This document shows, one piece after another, positions 6,660-10,400 of a stretch of 10,400 nucleotides of DNA. Under the pieces are notes generated by a model that ran no database searches, was not told where the DNA came from, and was given only the letters and a program-made list of their open reading frames with translations. The position numbers and the translations under genes are program-made. The stretch comes from UBA685 sp049890215 (GTDB lineage: Bacteria > Pseudomonadota > Alphaproteobacteria > Puniceispirillales > Puniceispirillaceae): positions 1-10,400 of the forward strand of contig JBMHBX010000014.1 in assembly GCA_049890215.1 (NCBI GenBank). Reading direction: 5' to 3'. The stretch's first letter is position 1. Every line of letters starts with the position of its first letter.

Positions 6660-7697
6660 ATGTCTGTGAAACCATATCCATCTGACCACCCAACATGGCC
6701 GCGCCACGCTAAAACAGGCGTTTTGCTTGTCAATCTTGGCACGCCGGATGGCACAGATACGCCGTCTATGCGCCGCTATCTGAAAGAGTTCTTGTCAGAC
6801 AGACGTGTTGTCGAAGTGCCGCGCCTTTTATGGTGGCTTATTCTTAATCTTATTATCCTGAATATTCGCCCCCGTAAATCAGGCGATGCTTATGCAAGCA
6901 TTTGGCTTGATGATGAGGATGGCTCGCCCTTGCGCAAATATACAAGACTGCAAGCTGAATATCTGGCTAAAAAATTCGGCAAAAGAGATGATATGATGAT
7001 TGATTATGCCATGCGTTATGGCAATCCGTCTATCGCCTCACGTCTTGATGAGATGAGCAAAGCAGGTTGTAACAGATTCGTCATTATCCCGCTTTATCCG
7101 CAATATGCGGCCTCAACAACAGCCACGGTGAATGATGAAGTGTTCAAATGGGCTTTGAAGCAAAGATGGATGCCGGCGATACGCACCGCACCGCCATGGC
7201 ATGACCATCCCCGCTATATCAAAGCATTGGCAGACAGCTTTCGTGATCATGTCTCAGAACATGGCGAACCGCAAATGCTCCAATTATCATTTCATGGCAT
7301 TCCACAGCGTTATTTTGCCCAAGGTGACCCCTATCATTGCCATTGCATGAAAACAGCGCGCCTTGTCAGAGAAGAGCTTGAATGGCCTGAGGATAACTTT
7401 ATGGTGACATTCCAGTCACGTTTCGGGCGAGAGCCATGGTTGCAGCCTTATACTGATGAGACTCTTGAAGCGCTTGGTGAAAAAAAGGTCTCTCACCTTG
7501 CCCTTATGGCGCCGGGATTTGTTGCTGATTGTCTGGAAACTCTGGAAGAGCTTGCTATTGAAGGCCAGGAATCCTTTCATGAAAAAGGAGGCGGCACCTT
7601 TCATTATCTTCCCTGTCTGAATGACAGCGCCCATGGCATGGCCGTTATTGAACAAATCATGCGTGAAAATGTCAGTGGCTGGATTGATCTGGACTAG
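6660..7697 (+). CDS. hemH: Ferrochelatase
   Basis: The 345-residue product inserts Fe2+ into protoporphyrin IX, the last step of protohaem synthesis, on the cytoplasmic face of the membrane. Family marks are the N-terminal GVLLVNLGTPDG, RRYLKEFLSDRRVVEVP, SFHGIP with the catalytic His212, GDPYHCHC, and FVADCLETLEE with the conserved acidic Glu293. C227 and C229 form a CxC pair and C319 lies in LPCLNDS; some alphaproteobacterial and actinobacterial ferrochelatases carry a [2Fe-2S] cluster on such cysteines, so one is possible here. The hydrophobic LLWWLILNLIILNI (about 58-71) is the membrane-facing lip, not a true transmembrane helix. ATG 6660 is preferred; a GTG at 6636 is in frame and would add eight residues (MKKNRAFA). 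The ribosome-binding site is weak (CAGGG around 6647-6651). It is co-directional with hemA and may share its transcript. Confidence 0.94.
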   Translation: MSVKPYPSDHPTWPRHAKTGVLLVNLGTPDGTDTPSMRRYLKEFLSDRRVVEVPRLLWWLILNLIILNIRPRKSGDAYASIWLDDEDGSPLRKYTRLQAEYLAKKFGKRDDMMIDYAMRYGNPSIASRLDEMSKAGCNRFVIIPLYPQYAASTTATVNDEVFKWALKQRWMPAIRTAPPWHDHPRYIKALADSFRDHVSEHGEPQMLQLSFHGIPQRYFAQGDPYHCHCMKTARLVREELEWPEDNFMVTFQSRFGREPWLQPYTDETLEALGEKKVSHLALMAPGFVADCLETLEELAIEGQESFHEKGGGTFHYLPCLNDSAHGMAVIEQIMRENVSGWIDLD

Positions 7698-7709
7698 CTG
7701 TCTAGTTGC

Positions 7710-7737
7710 TTTACATATAGGTGAATTAGGCTAGTAT
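7710..7737 (+). promoter_or_regulatory. Candidate promoter of the deaminase gene
   Basis: TTTACA (7710-7715) matches five of six bases of the -35 consensus, and TAGTAT (7732-7737) matches four of six of the -10, with a spacer of 16. The start of transcription would fall near 7744, leaving a leader of about 28 bases. The left arm of the inverted repeat at 7736-7770 touches the -10. It is a visual match only. Confidence 0.35.
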
Positions 7738-7770
7738 CAATCCTTGGATATATGACAATCAGGGATTGAT
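7736..7770 (+). repeat. 8-bp inverted repeat flanking the deaminase initiation region
   Basis: ATCAATCC (7736-7743) and GGATTGAT (7763-7770) are perfect inverted complements separated by 19 bases. The right arm covers the Shine-Dalgarno AGGGA (7761-7765) and ends just before ATG 7772. A third copy of GGATTGAT lies at 7681-7688, in the last codons of hemH. If transcribed, the repeat would hide the ribosome-binding site; if not, it could be a two-half-site operator over the -10. Confidence 0.45.
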
Positions 7771-7771
7771 T

Positions 7772-9139
7772 ATGGCAACGTTATTTCTGACTCATTTTGA
7801 TATTTTGGCAACAATGGATGACACCAGACGTGAAATCACGGACGGTGCGATTATCATCAAAGATAATGTTATCAGCCATATCGGCACGCATGAAGAGCTC
7901 AAAATAGCAGGCCAAGAATGCGATGAAACCTATAATATGGCAGGCCATATTGTGATACCTGGCATGGTGAACACGCATCATCATCTGTTTCAAAACCTCA
8001 CCAGAGTGGTGCCTGAGGCGCAAAATGAAAGCTTATTTGGCTGGTTGCAAACACTCTATCCTATCTGGCAAAATCTTGAGCCGGATGATTTTTATATTTC
8101 AGCCGCCCTTGGTCTGGCTGAACTTGCGTTAAGTGGCTGCACAACCTCATCAGATCATCAATATATCTATCCAAATGGCACGACTTTGGAAAATGCCATT
8201 GAAGCTGCCAGTGATGTTGGCATGCGTTTTACCGCTGCCAGAGGTTCTATGAGCATAGGTGAAACAAATGGCGGTTTACCACCTGATTCCCTAACAGAAA
8301 AAGAAGATGATATTTTAGAAGAATGTATCCGCCTTGTTGATCAATTCCATGATGATAGTCGTCATGCCATGCTTCACATTGCCTTGGCGCCCTGCTCTCC
8401 TTTTTCGGTGAGCCGTGAATTAATGCGTGATACAGCGCTTCTTGCCAAAGATAAACAGGTTGGCATTCATACCCATTTAGCTGAAAATCAGGAAGATATT
8501 GACTACTCCCTTCATATGTTCAACCAAAGACCTGGTGATTATGCACAAGATCTTGGCTGGACTGGCGCTCATGTCTGGCATGCCCATTGTGTACAGCTAA
8601 ATCAGGAAGAAATCTCTTTATTTGCCAAAACAAAAACAGGGATCGCACATTGCCCTTGCTCTAATATGCGCCTTGCAAGCGGCATTGCCCCTATCAGGCA
8701 GATGCTTGATACAGGTGTACAGGTCGGCTTAGGGGTAGATGGCTCGTCTTCGAGTGATTCAGGCAATATGATCAATGAAGCGCGGCAGGCCATGTTATTA
8801 CAACGTGTGCGTGGCGGCCCTGATGCGATGACGGCAAGAGACGCCTTATATATCGCAACAAGAGGCGGCGCTGATGTGTTGAACCGCAATGATATCGGGC
8901 AGTTATCTGTTGGTTATAGCGCTGATATGGCGATCTTTAGCCGTGATTGTGTTGACTTTGCAGGCACACAGACAGATCCTCTGGCAGCGCTGATATTTTG
9001 TGGCCCTGTCAATCCTCGCCATGTAATGATTAACGGGCGTTTTGTGGTACGTGATCATCAGCTTATGACCTTATCTATGGAAAATCTGTTATCTCATCAC
9101 GACAAAGCAGCGCGCGCTTTATTTAATCGCCATCACTAA
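7772..9139 (+). CDS. 8-oxoguanine deaminase-type amidohydrolase
   Basis: This 455-residue cytosolic enzyme belongs to the amidohydrolase superfamily branch that deaminates aromatic bases with one divalent metal. Visible residues are HHH at 69-71 (the HxH metal pair H69/H71, in VNTHHHLFQ), HTHLAE at 233-238 (H235 metal ligand, E238 proton shuttle), H272 in HAHC, and metal ligand D323 in GLGVDGSSSSDSGNM. The blocks VNTHHHLFQNLTR, LFGWLQTLYPIW and SGCTTSSDHQYIYP are those I associate with 8-oxoguanine deaminases of the Pseudomonas Pa0142 kind, often annotated as hydroxydechloroatrazine ethylaminohydrolase. The expected reaction is 8-oxoguanine to urate plus ammonia. The facing xanthine dehydrogenase genes, which also lead to urate, support a purine role. 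Guanine, isoxanthopterin or s-triazine substrates remain possible. ATG 7772 has AGGGA six bases upstream; a TTG at 7766 is rejected. The stop overlaps the xdhC stop by four bases. Confidence 0.82.
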   Translation: MATLFLTHFDILATMDDTRREITDGAIIIKDNVISHIGTHEELKIAGQECDETYNMAGHIVIPGMVNTHHHLFQNLTRVVPEAQNESLFGWLQTLYPIWQNLEPDDFYISAALGLAELALSGCTTSSDHQYIYPNGTTLENAIEAASDVGMRFTAARGSMSIGETNGGLPPDSLTEKEDDILEECIRLVDQFHDDSRHAMLHIALAPCSPFSVSRELMRDTALLAKDKQVGIHTHLAENQEDIDYSLHMFNQRPGDYAQDLGWTGAHVWHAHCVQLNQEEISLFAKTKTGIAHCPCSNMRLASGIAPIRQMLDTGVQVGLGVDGSSSSDSGNMINEARQAMLLQRVRGGPDAMTARDALYIATRGGADVLNRNDIGQLSVGYSADMAIFSRDCVDFAGTQTDPLAALIFCGPVNPRHVMINGRFVVRDHQLMTLSMENLLSHHDKAARALFNRHH

Positions 9140-10071
9140 GATATCTCTTCGATCCAGACTGCGATTTGACCTGCGATAGATAAGGCCACATGAGGCGGCG
9201 ATTTATCACCAATAGCGGCCAAGCCGACAGGACAGTGCATTTTCGATATCATATCCGAAGAGATACCGGCAGTCTGTAACCTCTTTGTAAAACGTGCTTT
9301 TTTCGTCTTTGAGCCTATCAGGCCGACTTGGCCAAAGACCGCCTTTGACAAAAGGGAGGCGATAATGGCCTCATCCATAGCGTGTGAATATGTCAGAACA
9401 ATATGAAATGCGCCTTGCGGGGCGTGAGAGGCTATCACAGACATATCTTTGGCAGGCACAATGGTCACATCCCCCGGCACATTATCGGGAAATCTCTTTT
9501 TGTCTGTATCAATCCAAATACGTTTCAGCCCAAGGCTGTGTGTCACATTAATCAGAGCCCTGCCAACGTGACCTGCCCCATAAATATATAAGGGCACGGG
9601 GTGATTTTGATCAGGCATATAAAGATGATGACCTGACAAGCCAGCTGATTTGTCTGTGCGAGGGGCAATTGCGGGCAGTGACTGTCCGCTTAGATCATGC
9701 ACAAAGGCAGATGGTGTGTCTGTCATCAATGCCTGAATATCTGACATAACAGAAGGCGCAAAGGCCTCAAATACCAGTTTGACATTACCGCCACAGCATT
9801 GCCCTAAATCAGGACCAAGAGCGACATCCTGTAGATGGCGCACAAAGCCGGATTGCGGCAAATCTTTTAAGGTGTTTCGCGCAAAATGAACAGCTTCATA
9901 TTCCAATGTGCCCCCGCCAATCGTGCCTTTTTGATCTGAAGCTGTGACAAACATATAGGTCGCTGTTTCACGCGGGGATGAGCCTTTTACAGACGCAATG
10001 ATGATACGGCAAACAGGCTGCCCATTCTGTAAAGCCTCAGATACAATAGCAGGCCATTGCATTTGCATCAT
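9136..10071 (-). CDS. xdhC: Xanthine dehydrogenase accessory protein XdhC
   Basis: XdhC binds molybdenum cofactor, promotes exchange of an oxo for a sulfido ligand with a cysteine desulfurase, and hands the cofactor to the XdhB subunit. The 311-residue protein shows the N-terminal XdhC/CoxI domain (GSSPRE around 30-35, GTIGGGTLEYEA from 49, GQCCGG around 90-95 with the paired cysteines) and the C-terminal Rossmann-like domain (YIYGAGHVGRAL, GAGHVG at 165-170). It ends in the typical block HCPVGLAAIGDKSPPHVALSI. The start at 10071 is chosen because its ATGA overlaps the xdhB stop and AAGGAAG lies eight bases upstream; an in-frame ATG at 10098 would add nine residues and overlap xdhB by 31 bases. 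It is the downstream gene of an xdh operon whose other members lie beyond the right edge. Confidence 0.93.
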   Translation of the reverse strand: MMQMQWPAIVSEALQNGQPVCRIIIASVKGSSPRETATYMFVTASDQKGTIGGGTLEYEAVHFARNTLKDLPQSGFVRHLQDVALGPDLGQCCGGNVKLVFEAFAPSVMSDIQALMTDTPSAFVHDLSGQSLPAIAPRTDKSAGLSGHHLYMPDQNHPVPLYIYGAGHVGRALINVTHSLGLKRIWIDTDKKRFPDNVPGDVTIVPAKDMSVIASHAPQGAFHIVLTYSHAMDEAIIASLLSKAVFGQVGLIGSKTKKARFTKRLQTAGISSDMISKMHCPVGLAAIGDKSPPHVALSIAGQIAVWIEEIS

Positions 10072-10400
10072 GAGGTCAGCTTCCTTGCCGTACGCCATAT
10101 CTCCTCTGCGGTGGCAGGCGCTTGTAAATCAGGGTTATCATCAGATAAAGATTGCAGTGCGTGATTAAGCGCACAATGAACAGAAATGCCAAGCATGAAT
10201 GGCGGCTCACCAACCGCTTTTGACCGGTGAATTGTCTCAGATGGGTTGCCGCCGCTGTCATATAGGGAAATTGTGATCTGGCGCGGCCTGTCTGAACAGG
10301 CAGGTATTTTATAAGTGGAAGGGGCATGTGTCAGCAATTTGCCATCCTGACCATAAACCACCTCTTCAGTTGTGAGCCAACCAGCGCCTTGCACAAAACC
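10068..10400 (-). CDS. xdhB: Xanthine dehydrogenase molybdenum-binding subunit, C-terminal part
   Basis: These are the last 110 codons of the large Mo subunit; the frame is open at the right edge (GFVQGAGWLTTEEVVY...), so the start lies outside. Xanthine dehydrogenase hydroxylates hypoxanthine and xanthine to urate and passes electrons to NAD+ through the XdhA subunit. The stretch LLTHAPSTYKIPA and the block RSKAVGEPPFMLGISV are hallmarks of xanthine dehydrogenase within the xanthine oxidase family. The Glu of GEPP corresponds to the catalytic base next to the Mo centre (Glu1261 of the bovine enzyme, Glu730 of Rhodobacter capsulatus XdhB). The visible part looks intact, with no frameshift. 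The gene is coupled to xdhC by a four-base overlap. Related aldehyde or CO dehydrogenases are less likely, because the THAPSTYKIP block and the linked xdhC favour XdhB. Confidence 0.93.
   Translation of the reverse strand, partial: GFVQGAGWLTTEEVVYGQDGKLLTHAPSTYKIPACSDRPRQITISLYDSGGNPSETIHRSKAVGEPPFMLGISVHCALNHALQSLSDDNPDLQAPATAEEIWRTARKLTS
10080..10086 (-). promoter_or_regulatory. Ribosome-binding site of xdhC inside xdhB
   Basis: Read on the minus strand, AAGGAAG lies eight bases before the ATGA junction where xdhB stops (TGA, 10070-10068) and xdhC starts (ATG, 10071-10069). This is the usual arrangement for translational coupling and supports the shorter xdhC start. Confidence 0.75.

Noticed and set aside
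7693..7706. ACTAG-CTGT-CTAGT hairpin after hemH as an intrinsic terminator
   Set aside because: The stem is only five pairs, is AT-rich and is not followed by a U-run.
10072..10098. Longer xdhC start at ATG 10098 on the minus strand
   Set aside because: The ATGA junction with xdhB and the AAGGAAG site fit the start at 10071.
1..10400. Mobile element, CRISPR array, tRNA or integration site
   Set aside because: No transposase or integrase, no spaced repeats and no cloverleaf pattern were seen; codon style looks uniform across the window.

Overview
The window looks like a piece of an alphaproteobacterial chromosome with moderate GC. Three features point there: the C-terminus of a CtrA-type cell-cycle regulator at the left edge, a glycine-dependent 5-aminolevulinate synthase (C4/Shemin haem pathway), and a DUF3553 small protein. 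Closeness to marine lineages such as SAR116 is a guess from gene style only. No mobile element, CRISPR array, tRNA or rRNA was seen. The genes are densely packed and no stretch above 300 bases lacks a gene.

Layout, left to right. (1) 2-229: the end of a ctrA-like gene, followed by a 61-residue DUF3553 protein (366-551). (2) 658-5161: a two-gene operon for a soluble NAD-dependent formate dehydrogenase. The first gene is a NuoE-NuoF fusion (diaphorase subunit). The second is a NuoG-like catalytic subunit with a bis-pyranopterin Mo/W site and a cysteine, not selenocysteine, as metal ligand. (3) 5294-7697: two haem genes, hemA (first step) and hemH (last step). (4) 7772-9139: an amidohydrolase of the 8-oxoguanine deaminase type. 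(5) On the opposite strand, 10400 down to 9136: the end of xdhB (xanthine dehydrogenase Mo subunit), coupled by an ATGA overlap to xdhC (Moco sulfuration/insertion chaperone). The deaminase and xdhC converge and their stop codons overlap by 4 bp.

How the genes fit together. The formate dehydrogenase oxidises formate to CO2 and makes NADH. The purine genes form a urate-making module: xanthine dehydrogenase makes urate from hypoxanthine/xanthine, and the deaminase would make urate from 8-oxoguanine. Two different molybdo/tungsto-enzyme systems therefore sit in one window, flanking two haem genes. No shared regulation is demonstrated.

I did not find an obviously new multi-gene system. The items most worth a second look are the absence of the His-Cys3 iron-sulfur motif in the formate dehydrogenase catalytic subunit, a long imperfect hairpin between fdhA and hemA, inverted repeats over the initiation region of the deaminase gene, a tandem duplication of the initiation site of the DUF3553 gene, and the stop-codon overlap of the two convergent purine genes.
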